Assembly (NCBI RefSeq): GCF_002304225.1
Contig: NZ_NSLB01000001.1
Location: forward strand, 842,388 to 906,387
Source of the DNA: Pseudomonas sp. HAR-UPW-AIA-41
GTDB lineage: Bacteria; Pseudomonadota; Gammaproteobacteria; Pseudomonadales; Pseudomonadaceae
DNA length: 64,000 nucleotides
Direction of reading: 5' to 3'
Under the pieces are notes generated by a model, which had not been told where the DNA came from, did not search any database, and saw only the letters and a program-made list of their open reading frames with translations. The first letter of the stretch is position 1. Each line of letters opens with the position of its first letter. Positions 30,889 through 40,421 of the stretch are shown piece by piece. The translations under genes were made by a program, and so were the position numbers.

Positions 30889-31545
30889 ATGCATGACTAT
30901 CTGCAACCCGCGAGTTTTATCGACAGTGATCACCCGGCAGTTATCGCTTTTGCCGAGCGTTGGCGTGGCGGCGGTGGCCCTCGCGAGCAGGCCGTTGCCC
31001 TGTACCTCGCGGTGCGTGATCAGATTCGCTACAACCCCTACAGCTTCAGTGCCGAGCGCGAAACCCTGAAGGCCAGCCACGCGCTGCAGGCGGGAGAGAG
31101 TTATTGCGTGCCCAAGGCGCTGCTGCTGGCGGCTTGTGCGCGTCATTGCGGCATCCCGGCGCGCATTGGCCTGGCCGATGTGCGTAATCACCTGTCGTCA
31201 CCGCGCCTGCTGGAACTGCTGCGCAGTGAAGTGTTTGCCATGCATGGCTACACCGAACTCTATCTGGACGGACGCTGGGTCAAGGCCACGCCAGCGTTCA
31301 ACGCGGCGCTGTGCAAGGCTTTCAAGGTGGCGCCGCTGGAGTTCGATGGCCGCCAGGACAGCGTCTTTCATCCTTACAATGCCAGCGGTGAGCGCTACAT
31401 GGAGTACCTGTGTGATCACGGCCAGTTCGCCGATTTGCCGGTAGATCTGTTCTTCGCCCATCTGGCCAGGGTCTATCCGCATCTGTTCTGCGAGGGCGCT
31501 GCCTTCCTGACTGGTGATCTGCAGGCCGAGGCGGCGCTTGGCTGA
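30889..31545 (+). CDS. Transglutaminase-like cysteine protease domain protein
   Basis: A 218-residue cytosolic protein with the transglutaminase-like fold. The catalytic cysteine lies in G-E-S-Y-C-V-P-K-A (about residue 68), the histidine in M-H-G-Y-T-E-L-Y-L-D and the aspartate position in the W-V-K-A-T-P-A-F-N strand, where D is replaced by T-P. Members act as peptidases or amidases. It lies 70 bases upstream of an ABC transporter pair, as in P. aeruginosa, but co-function is not shown. GGAGG occurs 9 bases before the ATG. Confidence 0.85.
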   Translation: MHDYLQPASFIDSDHPAVIAFAERWRGGGGPREQAVALYLAVRDQIRYNPYSFSAERETLKASHALQAGESYCVPKALLLAACARHCGIPARIGLADVRNHLSSPRLLELLRSEVFAMHGYTELYLDGRWVKATPAFNAALCKAFKVAPLEFDGRQDSVFHPYNASGERYMEYLCDHGQFADLPVDLFFAHLARVYPHLFCEGAAFLTGDLQAEAALG

Positions 31546-31615
31546 GGGTCGGCCTTGCAATTGCCGGGGACTGGCCTTATCTAGGCCTATCTCCCAGCCA
31601 GCCAAGTAGTCCTGT

Positions 31616-32548
31616 ATGAGCGCCGCCCTCAGTATTCGTCAGCTGACCAAAACCTACGCCAATGGCTTCAAGGCCCTTGATGGCATTGATCTCGAAGTGG
31701 CCGAGGGCGACTTTTTCGCGCTGCTCGGCCCCAATGGGGCGGGCAAGTCCACCACCATCGGGATCATTTCCACACTGGTGAATAAAAGCAGTGGTTCGGT
31801 CAGCGTGTTCGGCCATGATCTCGACCGCGATCCCTATGCCCTCAAGCGCTGCCTCGGGGTGGTGCCGCAGGAGTTCAACTTCAGCCAGTTCGAGAAGGTC
31901 TTCGACATCGTCGTGACCCAGGCCGGCTACTACGGCATTCCGCTCAAGCTGGCGCGCCAGCGCGCCGAACACTACCTGCAGCAACTGGGGTTGTGGGACA
32001 AGCGCGATGTGCCGGCGCGGATGCTCTCCGGCGGCATGAAGCGCCGCCTGATGATTGCCCGCGCGCTGATCCACGAGCCGCGTCTGCTGATTCTCGACGA
32101 ACCCACCGCCGGCGTGGACATCGAGCTGCGTCGCTCCATGTGGAGTTTTCTCAGTGAGCTCAACGACAAGGGCATCACCATCATCCTCACCACCCATTAT
32201 CTAGAGGAGGCCGAGCAGCTCTGCCGCAACATCGGCATCATCGATCACGGTCGCATCGTCGAGAACACCAGCATGAAGGCGCTGCTCAAGACCCTGCATG
32301 TGGAGACCTTCCTGCTCGACCTCAAGGAAGCGCAACTGGTGGCGCCCCAGCTCAAGGGCTACCCGAGCCAGCTGATCGATGCGCAGACCCTGGAAGTGCA
32401 GGTCGAGAAGGATCTGGGTATTACCGAGCTGTTCCGCCAGTTGGCGGCGCAGAAGATCGAGGTGCTGAGCCTGCGCAACAAGAGCAACCGCCTGGAGGAA
32501 CTGTTCGTTTCCCTGGTCGAGAAAAATCTGGCCAAGGTGGCGAAATGA
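31616..32548 (+). CDS. ABC-2 type transporter ATP-binding protein
   Basis: A 310-residue ATPase. Walker A G-P-N-G-A-G-K-S-T (about 39-47), the signature L-S-G-G-M-K-R-R-L (about 136-144), Walker B L-L-I-L-D-E-P-T-A-G-V-D and the switch histidine in T-T-H-Y-L-E-E-A are all intact. It resembles E. coli YadG and NodI-like exporters. Its stop overlaps the permease start (ATGA), so the pair forms one export system of unknown substrate. Confidence 0.92.
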   Translation: MSAALSIRQLTKTYANGFKALDGIDLEVAEGDFFALLGPNGAGKSTTIGIISTLVNKSSGSVSVFGHDLDRDPYALKRCLGVVPQEFNFSQFEKVFDIVVTQAGYYGIPLKLARQRAEHYLQQLGLWDKRDVPARMLSGGMKRRLMIARALIHEPRLLILDEPTAGVDIELRRSMWSFLSELNDKGITIILTTHYLEEAEQLCRNIGIIDHGRIVENTSMKALLKTLHVETFLLDLKEAQLVAPQLKGYPSQLIDAQTLEVQVEKDLGITELFRQLAAQKIEVLSLRNKSNRLEELFVSLVEKNLAKVAK

Positions 32549-33324
32549 GTCCCGAGCTGCGTTCCAACCTGATTGCCCTGCAAACCATCGTGATCCGCGA
32601 GGTGCGCCGCTTCACCCGCATCTGGCCGCAGACGCTGCTGCCCCCGGCGATCACCATGGCGCTGTACTTTGTCATCTTCGGCCGGCTGATCGGCAGCCAG
32701 GTCGGTGGTGTCGGGCCATTCACCTACATGGAGTTCATTGTGCCGGGGCTGATCATGATGTCGGTGATCACCAACTCCTACGGCAATGTGGTGTCCAGCT
32801 TCTACAGCAGCAAGTTCCAGCGCAATGTCGAGGAGCTGCTGGTCTCGCCGGTGTCGCCGCATACCATTCTGGTGGGCTATGTGATCGGTGGCGTACTGCG
32901 GGGGCTGGCGGTGGCGCTGATCGTGACCTTGCTCTCGCTGTTCTTCACCGAACTGCAGGTGCACCATCTGGGCGTGACCGTGCTGGTGATGCTGCTCACG
33001 GCGACCATCTTTTCCATGGGCGGCTTCATCAATGCCGTGTTCGCCAGGAGCTTCGACGATATCTCGATCATCCCGACCTTCGTGCTGACGCCGCTGACCT
33101 ACCTGGGCGGGGTGTTCTACTCGATCACGCTGCTACCGGAGTTTTGGCAGAAGGTGTCCATGGCCAACCCCATCCTGCACATGGTCAATGCCTTCCGTTA
33201 CGGCATTCTCGGGTTTTCCGACATCAACATCGGCTGGGCAATGGCGTCCATGCTGGTGGCCGCGGCGGTTCTCTATGGTGTGTGCATCAGCCTGCTGAAA
33301 AGCGGGCGGGGCATGCGCCAGTAG
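32545..33324 (+). CDS. ABC-2 type transporter permease
   Basis: A 259-residue inner-membrane protein with about six transmembrane helices, similar to YadH. The segment G-R-L-I-G-S-Q-V-G-G-V-G-P-F-T-Y-M-E-F-I and the P-L-T-Y-L-G-G-V-F-Y motif near residue 185 are hallmarks of ABC-2 permeases. It is coupled to the ATPase gene by a four-base overlap. The substrate is unknown. Confidence 0.9.
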   Translation: MSPELRSNLIALQTIVIREVRRFTRIWPQTLLPPAITMALYFVIFGRLIGSQVGGVGPFTYMEFIVPGLIMMSVITNSYGNVVSSFYSSKFQRNVEELLVSPVSPHTILVGYVIGGVLRGLAVALIVTLLSLFFTELQVHHLGVTVLVMLLTATIFSMGGFINAVFARSFDDISIIPTFVLTPLTYLGGVFYSITLLPEFWQKVSMANPILHMVNAFRYGILGFSDINIGWAMASMLVAAAVLYGVCISLLKSGRGMRQ

Positions 33325-33513
33325 TTTTCGGTTGAGTCGCCACTGATCGTTTGCGGCCGTCATCATTGATGGCGGTCCGTCAGCCTTGTAGAGCGGGTCA
33401 CTGACCCGCGCTGATCGGTGCTAACACAATCGATAGTGCCCGCTGGCTCGGCGCCAAAATGACTTTTGCGGGGATGCTATTCTTCGGCGGGTCACGTCTT
33501 TGGCTCATTCGCC

Positions 33514-34221
33514 CTACGAGCTTGCTTGCGCAAGTAATCCGGTTATCCAGCTTATCTGCTGTTTAAGCGCGTGCAGCTTCTCCTCGGGCACGGCCTGCCG
33601 GGCCTGAGTGAGGTGGCTCAGGGTGCGCTGCTTGAGGCGCAAGCGGCGCTGCCACTTGGTGAGGAATGCTTCGCTGCGCTCTTGCAACAGCAGGGGGCCG
33701 AAGTACAGCTCCTGATCGGTATAGGGCACCGGCCCGCTGCGTTCGGCAATGATGATTTCGTAGTCGAAGCGGTTTTCCCGCAGTACCTCTTCGGCGAGGA
33801 TGCGGTAGTCATGCTCCATCAGCCATTGGCGTAGTGGTTGCTCGCCGCCGTTGGGCTGCAGGATCAGGCGTTCGCTGCCGCTGAGGTGTGCCTTGTCGCT
33901 ATCGAGGATGTCGCGGATCGTCTCGCCACCCATGCCGCAGAGGCTGATCGCGGTGATGGCGTCTGCAGGCTCTATTGCCGCCAGCCCATTGGCCAGGCGC
34001 ACGCTGATTCGCTCGCTCAGGCCATTCTCGCGCACGCTGCGTTGCGCGGCTTGAAAGGGCGTCACAGCCACTTCGCCGGCCACCCCAGCCGAGATCAGGC
34101 CGCGGTTCATCAGGGCGACGAGCAGGTAGCCGTGATCCGAGCCGATATCGGCCAGCCGCGCACCGGCAGGCACATGGGCTGCCACGCGCTCCAGACGCTC
34201 GGACAATCGCTGTTCGTTCAA
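33514..34221 (-). CDS. trmK: TrmK-like tRNA (adenine22-N1)-methyltransferase
   Basis: A 235-residue SAM-dependent methyltransferase of the TrmK (DUF633) family, which methylates A22 of tRNA in Gram-positive bacteria; the target in pseudomonads is less clear. The SAM motif A-D-I-G-S-D-H-G-Y-L is at about residues 23-32 and the catalytic-side motif S-L-C-G-M-G-G-E-T-I near 92-101, with L-Q-P-N later. A C-terminal coiled coil follows. The TTG at 34221 is chosen because AAGGGG precedes it; the frame extends 26 codons further with no similarity. Confidence 0.83.
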   Translation of the reverse strand: MNEQRLSERLERVAAHVPAGARLADIGSDHGYLLVALMNRGLISAGVAGEVAVTPFQAAQRSVRENGLSERISVRLANGLAAIEPADAITAISLCGMGGETIRDILDSDKAHLSGSERLILQPNGGEQPLRQWLMEHDYRILAEEVLRENRFDYEIIIAERSGPVPYTDQELYFGPLLLQERSEAFLTKWQRRLRLKQRTLSHLTQARQAVPEEKLHALKQQISWITGLLAQASS

Positions 34222-34345
34222 TGGCTGCCCCTTATCCGCATGGCCATACGGCTCCCGGTGCCGAATTGGCGCGCGATTGTGTCGTGCAGCGGCGTGCATG
34301 GCAAATCCCGTTAACCCGTACGATGGGCAGGTTTTCGCCTATGGC

Positions 34346-35686
34346 TCAGGCGGGAAGCTCCAGAGTGAAGCGTGTCCAGCCATCGGCAGACTCACAGCGG
34401 ATCTCGCCGCCATGGGCGCAGGCGATGGAGCGGGTGATGGCCAAGCCGAGGCCGGCATGCTCGGCATTGCCTTCGCGACGGGCCGGGTCGGCGCGGTAGA
34501 AACGATCGAACAGGCGCTGGCACTGCTCGGCGGCAATAGTCGCTCCCTGATTGGCCACTTCCAGGCGGCACAGTCCCTCCCGGGTCGATGCCGTCAGACG
34601 CAGCTCACCACCGGGCGGGGTGAAGCGCAGTGCATTGTCGATCAGGTTGCTCAGGGCCCGCCGCAGCAGGCCCCGGTCGGCACTGGCGGTGGCCTCCCCA
34701 TAAACGCTCAGGTGAACCTGACGATCCTCGGCCAGCGGCGTGTAGTACTCGGCCAGCAGATTCAGCTCCTGGCTCAGTTGCAGAGGCTCGCAGCGTGTCG
34801 GCAGCAGACCGTGCTCGGCCTTGGCCAGAAACAGCATGTCGTTGACCATCTGGCTGAGCTGCTGCAGCTCTTCCAGATTGTCGTGCAGCGCCTCGAAATA
34901 CACCTCGATGCTGCGCGGCTGACTGAGGGTGACCTGGGTCTGGGTGATCAGGTTGGACAGTGGTGTGCGCAGCTCGTGGGCAATGTCGGCGGAAAAGCCC
35001 GAGAGTCTGGCAAAGGCATCTTCCAGGCGCGCCAGCATGGCATTGAAGGCTTCCAGCATCGGGCGCATCTCGCTGGGAACACTGGCACTGTCCAGGCGCT
35101 GGTCGAGCGACCCGGCGGAAATCCGCTGGCTGAGCTGGGTCAGCTGTTGCAGGGGCTGCAGGCCCTGACGGGCCAGCCAGGCACCGAGCAGGGCGGTGGC
35201 CAGCGCGGCCAGGCCCATGGTCAGCCAGATCAGTCGTTGCATCTGCTGCAGAAAATGCTGGTGATGACGGATATCCAGGCTCAGGCGCAGTTGCGGTCCG
35301 CTTGGCTGCTCTGGGGCAAGCGGGGCCTGCAGGGAGCGCAGTTGCGGCGGCTCATGCTCATGCCCGGCAGGCTGCGCCTGGCTGCTGAACCATGGCTGGC
35401 CCTGAGCGCTGAGGATCTGCAGCTGCAGCTCCGGGTGGCGGCGAAGCTCTTCTTGCAGAGCCGGCAGGCGGCTGCTGAGGTTTTCTGCGTTGAGTTCAGG
35501 GCCGAGCAACTGGCGATGCACCTCCAGCTTGCTGGCCAGCAGTTGTTCATCCAGTTCGCGGAAGTGCCGCTCACTGGCCTGGTTGAACAGCAGACCGGCG
35601 ATCAGCGAAACCAGCGCGGTGCTGGCAGCGAACAGCAGTGCCAGGCGCCGAGTGAGCGAGATCCGCTCCAGCGACAGGCCCGGCAT
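34346..35686 (-). CDS. copS: Copper-sensing histidine kinase CopS
   Basis: A 446-residue sensor kinase with helices at about 15-36 and 152-172 and a periplasmic domain rich in histidine (H-E-H-E near 109-112 and H-H-Q-H near 141-144) suited to metal binding. A HAMP domain, HisKA with His237 (I-A-H-E-L-R-T-P-L-S-N) and HATPase follow (G-L-G-L-A-I). It overlaps copR (TGATG) and lies divergent from the copper genes. In P. aeruginosa CopRS responds to periplasmic copper. Confidence 0.9.
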   Translation of the reverse strand: MPGLSLERISLTRRLALLFAASTALVSLIAGLLFNQASERHFRELDEQLLASKLEVHRQLLGPELNAENLSSRLPALQEELRRHPELQLQILSAQGQPWFSSQAQPAGHEHEPPQLRSLQAPLAPEQPSGPQLRLSLDIRHHQHFLQQMQRLIWLTMGLAALATALLGAWLARQGLQPLQQLTQLSQRISAGSLDQRLDSASVPSEMRPMLEAFNAMLARLEDAFARLSGFSADIAHELRTPLSNLITQTQVTLSQPRSIEVYFEALHDNLEELQQLSQMVNDMLFLAKAEHGLLPTRCEPLQLSQELNLLAEYYTPLAEDRQVHLSVYGEATASADRGLLRRALSNLIDNALRFTPPGGELRLTASTREGLCRLEVANQGATIAAEQCQRLFDRFYRADPARREGNAEHAGLGLAITRSIACAHGGEIRCESADGWTRFTLELPA

Positions 35687-36363
35687 CAGCGGCGCAGCTC
35701 CAGAACGTAGCCCATACCGCGCACGGTATGGATCAGCGGTACGGCGAAGGCATCATCGACCTTGCTGCGCAGGCGGCGGATGGCCACTTCGATGACATTG
35801 GTGTCGCTGTCGAAGTTCATGTCCCACACCTGCGAGGCAATCAGCGACTTGGGCAGCACCTCGCCCTGGCGGCGCAGCAGCAGCTCGAGCAGGGCGAACT
35901 CCTTGGCCGTCAGCTCGATGCGCTGGCCGCCGCGTTCGGCACGCCGGCGCAGCAGGTCCAGGCGCAGGTCGGCCAGGCTCAGTTCGGTGTCCTGCGCGGG
36001 GCTTTGTCCACGGCGCAGCAGGGTACGGATGCGCGCCAGCAGCTCGGCAAAGGCAAAGGGCTTGATCAGGTAATCGTCGGCGCCCAGCTCAAGGCCATGC
36101 ACGCGGTCTTCCACGCTGTCTCGGGCGGTGAGAAAGAGCACCGGCATGCGCAGGCCGGCCTGACGCAAATGGGCCAGTAGCTGCCAGCCGTTCTGCCCGG
36201 GCAGCATCACGTCGAGCACCAGCAGGTCGTAGTCGTTGTGCAGCGCCAGCTGTTCGCCGCTCAGGCCGTCACTGGCCAGATCGACGATAAAACCGGCTTC
36301 GCTGAGACCCTGTTGCAGGTACTGGCCGGTTTTGGGCTCGTCTTCGACGATCAGCAGTTTCAT
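35686..36363 (-). CDS. copR: Copper-responsive response regulator CopR
   Basis: A 225-residue OmpR/PhoB-type regulator: receiver domain with phosphoacceptor Asp51 (L-V-L-D-V-M-L-P-G), switch Thr near 79 and Lys near 101 (Y-L-I-K-P-F), then a winged-helix DNA-binding domain ([29 protein letters not shown]). It is followed by copS in a coupled operon and faces the cupredoxin-copA-copB operon. Confidence 0.94.
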   Translation of the reverse strand: MKLLIVEDEPKTGQYLQQGLSEAGFIVDLASDGLSGEQLALHNDYDLLVLDVMLPGQNGWQLLAHLRQAGLRMPVLFLTARDSVEDRVHGLELGADDYLIKPFAFAELLARIRTLLRRGQSPAQDTELSLADLRLDLLRRRAERGGQRIELTAKEFALLELLLRRQGEVLPKSLIASQVWDMNFDSDTNVIEVAIRRLRSKVDDAFAVPLIHTVRGMGYVLELRR

Positions 36364-36434
36364 TGCAGCTCCGTAGCGTCAGCAGATCCAAGTCCGCGTC
36401 GTTATACCAGTTGCGCCGGTGGGCGCCGCCAAGC

Positions 36435-36449
36435 TGACAACTTTGTAAT
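36435..36449 (+). promoter_or_regulatory. CopR-type cop box
   Basis: TGACAA-CT-TTGTAAT in the 167-base gap between copR and the cupredoxin gene matches the CusR/CopR inverted-repeat motif (TGACAANNTTGTNAT). It is suitably placed to activate the copper operon about 80 bases downstream. Confidence 0.7.
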
Positions 36450-36530
36450 CTTTCTGACAGCTTGCCGCCAGAGCTGAGGTCGCATCATCAGTCCATCAAT
36501 CGTGATGCCAATCCTGATGGAGAACCAATC

Positions 36531-37085
36531 ATGCGCCGTCATCTCTTTGCCCTGTCCCTGCTGTGCAGTCTGCCATTTGCCGCCCAGGCGGCCAGTCCTT
36601 CCTACGATTTCGGCAAGCCGGGTGAGGCCACCAAGGCCAGCCGCACCGTGGAAATCAAGCTGGGCGATATGTTCTTCGAACCGGAGTCGCTGGAGGTCAA
36701 GGCCGGCGAGACGGTGCGCTTTGTGGTGAAGAACGAGGGCAGCCTGCTGCACGAGTTCAACCTGGGCCGCGCCGCGATGCACGCGCAGCACCAGAAGCAC
36801 ATGCAGCAGATGATGGACAGCGGTGCGATGAGCAGCACCGGCATGAACCACAGTATGCAGGGCATGGACCACAGCAAGATGGGGCATGCCGGCATGGACC
36901 CTGCTGTTATGAATCAGGGCGACATGATGAAGATGCATCATGATGGCAACAGCGTGCTGGTCGAACCGGGCAAGACGGCCGAGCTGACCTGGACTTTCGG
37001 CACTGCCACCGAACTGGAGTTCGCCTGCAATATGCCGGGGCACTATCAGTCCGGCATGGTCGGCAAGATGAAGGTGGCGCCCTGA
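36531..37085 (+). CDS. Periplasmic cupredoxin with Met/His-rich insert
   Basis: A 184-residue secreted copper protein. A Sec signal (about 1-20, ending A-Q-A) is followed by a cupredoxin domain whose type 1 copper ligands are His in L-L-H-E-F and Cys, His, Met in F-A-C-N-M-P-G-H-Y-Q-S-G-M. An insert of about 60 residues (roughly 83-140) is rich in Met and His with G-M-N-H-S, G-M-D-H-S and K-M-G-H units, likely additional Cu(I) sites. ATG 36531 matches the signal; GGAG precedes it. It is coupled to copA by TGATG. Confidence 0.9.
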   Translation: MRRHLFALSLLCSLPFAAQAASPSYDFGKPGEATKASRTVEIKLGDMFFEPESLEVKAGETVRFVVKNEGSLLHEFNLGRAAMHAQHQKHMQQMMDSGAMSSTGMNHSMQGMDHSKMGHAGMDPAVMNQGDMMKMHHDGNSVLVEPGKTAELTWTFGTATELEFACNMPGHYQSGMVGKMKVAP

Positions 37086-38821
37086 TGCGGAGCCTCTTAA
37101 CCACACTGTTGCTGGGCCTGAGCCTGACGGCCCATGCCGGTCGCTACGAGCTGGTGATCGACGAGGGGCGGGTGAATTTCAGTGACGGCTCACGGGAGGC
37201 CCTGACCATCAATGGTCAGAGCCCGGCGCCTGAGCTGCGCTTCAAGGAAGGTGAAACCGTCGAGATTGCCGTGACCAACAAGCTGGACCGCATGACGGCG
37301 CTGCACTGGCACGGCATCATCCTGCCCTACACGCAGGATGGTGTGCCGGGCGTCAGCTTTCCCGGCATCAAGCCGGGCGAAACCTTCACCTACCGTTTCA
37401 CCCTGAACCAGTCCGGCACCTACTGGTACCACGCCCATGCCGACTTTCAGGAGCAGGAAGGGCTCTATGGTTCGCTGATCATCGAGCCCAAGAACCGCGA
37501 ACCTTATCGCTATGACCGCGAGTACACCGTGCTGCTGTTCGACTGGCAGGACGAGAAGCCCGAGCGGACCCTGGCCAACCTGAAAAAGCAGGCCGACTAC
37601 TACAACGACCAGAAGCAGACCCTTGGCGATTTCTTCGCCGAAGTCGGTCGCAATGGCCTGGCGGCGACCGTCAAGGACCGCTGGGACTGGGGCAGCATGC
37701 GCATGATGAAAACGGATATCGCCGACGTCAGCGGCTTCCGTTTTCTGGTCAACGGCCGCGACACTGAGCAGAACTGGACAGCATTGTTCAAGCCGGGGGA
37801 GCGGGTGCGCCTGCGCATCATCAATGGCTCGGGCATGAGCTATTTCGATCTGCGTATTCCGGGGCTGCCGATGACGGTGGTGCAGGCCGACGGCAACGAT
37901 GTTCAACCGGTTGTGGTCGACCAGTTGCGTATCGCCGTGGCTGAAACCTACGACGTGATCGTCCAGCCTAAGGAGGACAAGGCCTACACCCTGTTCGCCG
38001 AGTCCATGGACCGCCGCGGCTACGCCAGGGCCACCCTGGCGCCACGCAACGGCATGCAGGCCGAGGTGCCGGCACTGCGCGCGCCGCGACTGTTGACCAT
38101 GGCCGATATGGGCATGGCCCACGCCGGGCATGATATGGCAGGGATGGACCAATCGAGCATGGCGGGTATGGATCACTCCCAGATGGCCGGGATGGATCAC
38201 TCGGCCATGAGCGGCATGGATCATTCACAGATGGCTGGTATGGATCATGGCGCGATGAATCACGCGGCCATGAGTCCTAAGGACAATCCGGACTATGCGC
38301 CGGGCAGCGGCATCGCCCCTGAGCCGGTAGAAGGCGGGCGGGTGCTGGTCTATGGCGATCTCAAGGCCATGCGCCCGGCCGCCGGTTACCGGGAGCCCGA
38401 CCGCACCATCGAGCTGAAGCTGACCGGCAACATGGAGCGCTACTTCTGGTCCTTCGACGGAGTGAAATACTCCGAGGCCGAGCCGATCCGCCTGAAGTAC
38501 GGCGAGCGGGTGCGATTTCGCTTCGTCAACCAGACCATGATGAACCACCCCATGCACCTGCATGGCATGTGGATGCAGCTGGACAAGGGTAATGGCCGCT
38601 TCAACCCGCTGAAACACGTGGTCAACGTGGCGCCGGGCCAGACCCTGGAGGTGGATGTGCCGGTCGATGCCCGCGGTGAGTGGGTGTTCCACTGCCACCT
38701 GATCTACCACATGGCCAGCGGCATGTTCCGCAAGATCGTGATCGAGGACGAGGCAGGTAATACCCAGCCCTTCTACAGCGAAGAAAAGGCCCAGGAGAGC
38801 GAACATGCGCAGCATCACTAA
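37085..38821 (+). CDS. copA: Copper-resistance multicopper oxidase CopA
   Basis: A 578-residue periplasmic multicopper oxidase. Copper ligands appear in order: H-W-H-G (about 75), W-Y-H-A-H, H-P-M-H-L-H-G and H-C-H-L-I-Y-H-M-A-S-G-M near the C-terminus. A Met-rich stretch with repeated G-M-D-H-S units (about residues 340-395) resembles the CopA/PcoA metal-binding region. Unusually, the signal peptide (M-R-S-L-L-T-T-L-L-L-G-L) lacks the twin-arginine motif normal for CopA. It overlaps the cupredoxin and copB genes. Confidence 0.93.
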   Translation: MRSLLTTLLLGLSLTAHAGRYELVIDEGRVNFSDGSREALTINGQSPAPELRFKEGETVEIAVTNKLDRMTALHWHGIILPYTQDGVPGVSFPGIKPGETFTYRFTLNQSGTYWYHAHADFQEQEGLYGSLIIEPKNREPYRYDREYTVLLFDWQDEKPERTLANLKKQADYYNDQKQTLGDFFAEVGRNGLAATVKDRWDWGSMRMMKTDIADVSGFRFLVNGRDTEQNWTALFKPGERVRLRIINGSGMSYFDLRIPGLPMTVVQADGNDVQPVVVDQLRIAVAETYDVIVQPKEDKAYTLFAESMDRRGYARATLAPRNGMQAEVPALRAPRLLTMADMGMAHAGHDMAGMDQSSMAGMDHSQMAGMDHSAMSGMDHSQMAGMDHGAMNHAAMSPKDNPDYAPGSGIAPEPVEGGRVLVYGDLKAMRPAAGYREPDRTIELKLTGNMERYFWSFDGVKYSEAEPIRLKYGERVRFRFVNQTMMNHPMHLHGMWMQLDKGNGRFNPLKHVVNVAPGQTLEVDVPVDARGEWVFHCHLIYHMASGMFRKIVIEDEAGNTQPFYSEEKAQESEHAQHH

Positions 38822-39512
38822 ACTGGCGCTCGGCCTGGCTGTGGTCATGCCGGTGCAGGCGATGGAGCAGCACATGGACGCCATGCCGGTGGCCAACCTG
38901 GCCGTCGATCATCTGGAGCAGCACTTCGACGGTGACGATCAGGCGCTGAGCTGGGAGCTGGAGGGCACCTACGGCAACGACCTGCACAAGGCGGTGCTGA
39001 AAAGCAGTGGTGAGCGCGCCGACGGCGGGCCCACCGAGTCCAGTGAAACCCAGTTGCTGTACCGGCGCATGGCCAGCGAGTTCTTCGACTGGCAGGCGGG
39101 CGTTCGTCACGACGACCAGCCGGGGCCGTCGCGCAGCTATGCGGTGCTCGGCCTCAAGGGGCTGGCGCCGCAGTGGATCGAACTCGACACCAACCTGTTC
39201 GTCAGCGAGCGCGGTGATGCCTCGCTGCGCGTGGAGGCTGAATATGAGCTGTTGCTGACCCGGCGCTGGGTGCTGGAGCCCAAGCTGGAGTACGACCTGG
39301 CGCTGGACGATGACCGTGACCTGGGTATCGGTGCCGGTGGCAGTACCCTGGAAGCCGGGCTGCGCCTTAACTACCGGGGCAGTCCGCAGTTCTCACCCTA
39401 TGTCGGCTACGTCTGGGAGAAAACCTACGGCCGTTCGGCTGACTGGTTGCGTGCCGAGGGTGAGCATGACGAGGAGGGCGCCTGGGTGCTGGGGCTGCGC
39501 TTCTGGTTGTAG
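38805..39512 (+). CDS. copB: Copper resistance protein B
   Basis: A 235-residue outer-membrane beta-barrel of the CopB/PcoB family. A short signal peptide (about 1-20) is followed by a brief Met/His-containing spacer and then barrel strands (Y-R-R-M-A-S-E-F-F-D-W-Q-A-G-V-R-H-D and F-S-P-Y-V-G-Y-V-W-E-K-T-Y-G), ending L-R-F-W-L. The long Met-rich N-terminal region of classical CopB is nearly absent. The start lies 17 bases inside copA. Confidence 0.92.
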   Translation: MRSITKLALGLAVVMPVQAMEQHMDAMPVANLAVDHLEQHFDGDDQALSWELEGTYGNDLHKAVLKSSGERADGGPTESSETQLLYRRMASEFFDWQAGVRHDDQPGPSRSYAVLGLKGLAPQWIELDTNLFVSERGDASLRVEAEYELLLTRRWVLEPKLEYDLALDDDRDLGIGAGGSTLEAGLRLNYRGSPQFSPYVGYVWEKTYGRSADWLRAEGEHDEEGAWVLGLRFWL

Positions 39513-39590
39513 TCGCTTCATCCGCTGCAAGGAGATGGCGCGGGCATGGAGTACAATGCCCGCCGTTTCTCGATTCTCAGGCCCGTTGCC

Positions 39591-40421
39591 ATGCATCATC
39601 CCGCTGAACATTCGCCGCTGGGCAAGTCCAGCCAGTACGTCAGTCAGTACGCGCCCGAGCTGCTGTTCCCCATTCCCCGTGCCGCCAAGTGGGCGGAGCT
39701 TGGGCTTGTGGCCGGTCAGCTGCCTTATCAGGGCGTGGATATCTGGACCTGCTTTGAACTCTCCTGGCTGCTGCCCTCGGGCAAGCCTGTGGTCGCCATT
39801 GGCGAGTTCCGTATTCCTGCCGACTCGCCGAACATCATCGAGTCGAAGTCGTTCAAGCTGTATCTGAATTCGCTGAACCAGACGGTGTTTGCCGACCGTG
39901 CGGCACTGCAGGCGGTGCTGGTCAGGGATCTGTCAGCCTGTGCCGGCGCGCCGGTGGCCGTGCAGGTGTACAGCCTGGCCGAGATGACCGAGCAAGGGCT
40001 GGCGCCGGCGCCCGGAAGCTGCATCGATGAGCTGGAAATCAGCGTTACCAGCTATGACCACCCCCAGCCCGAGCTGCTGCGCTGCGACCCGGCGAAGGTG
40101 GTCAGCGAGACGCTGCACAGTCATCTGCTCAAGTCCAACTGCCCGGTTACTCATCAGCCGGACTGGGGCACGGTGGTGGTCGAGTATCAGGGCGCCAGGC
40201 TGGATCACGCTAGCTTCCTGGCCTACCTGGTGAGTTTCCGCCAGCACGCGGATTTTCATGAGCAGTGTGTCGAACGCATCTTCCTCGACCTCCAGCGTCT
40301 GCTGCAGCCGCAGTCGCTGACGGTGTATGCGCGTTATGTCCGGCGTGGCGGTCTGGACATCAATCCGTATCGCAGCACTGGGGATCAGCTCCCCGATAGC
40401 CGGCGCCTGGTACGCCAGTAA
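39591..40421 (+). CDS. queF: NADPH-dependent 7-cyano-7-deazaguanine reductase
   Basis: A 276-residue enzyme reducing preQ0 to preQ1 in queuosine synthesis. It is the long two-domain form. Catalytic Cys lies in [14 protein letters not shown] and the family motif [14 protein letters not shown] is intact. The ATG at 39591 gives the same 276-residue length as P. aeruginosa; an upstream ATG at 39546 lies within the promoter (TACAAT at 39551-39556). Confidence 0.96.
   Translation: MHHPAEHSPLGKSSQYVSQYAPELLFPIPRAAKWAELGLVAGQLPYQGVDIWTCFELSWLLPSGKPVVAIGEFRIPADSPNIIESKSFKLYLNSLNQTVFADRAALQAVLVRDLSACAGAPVAVQVYSLAEMTEQGLAPAPGSCIDELEISVTSYDHPQPELLRCDPAKVVSETLHSHLLKSNCPVTHQPDWGTVVVEYQGARLDHASFLAYLVSFRQHADFHEQCVERIFLDLQRLLQPQSLTVYARYVRRGGLDINPYRSTGDQLPDSRRLVRQ

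Noticed and set aside
33393..33409. GCGGGTCA/TGACCCGC palindrome after the ABC permease
   Set aside because: No T-run and no gene positioned to use it as operator; left unassigned. The 33325-33513 gap shows no other feature.
34277..35710. 477-codon frame opposite copS
   Set aside because: Glutamine- and leucine-rich shadow of the copS gene.
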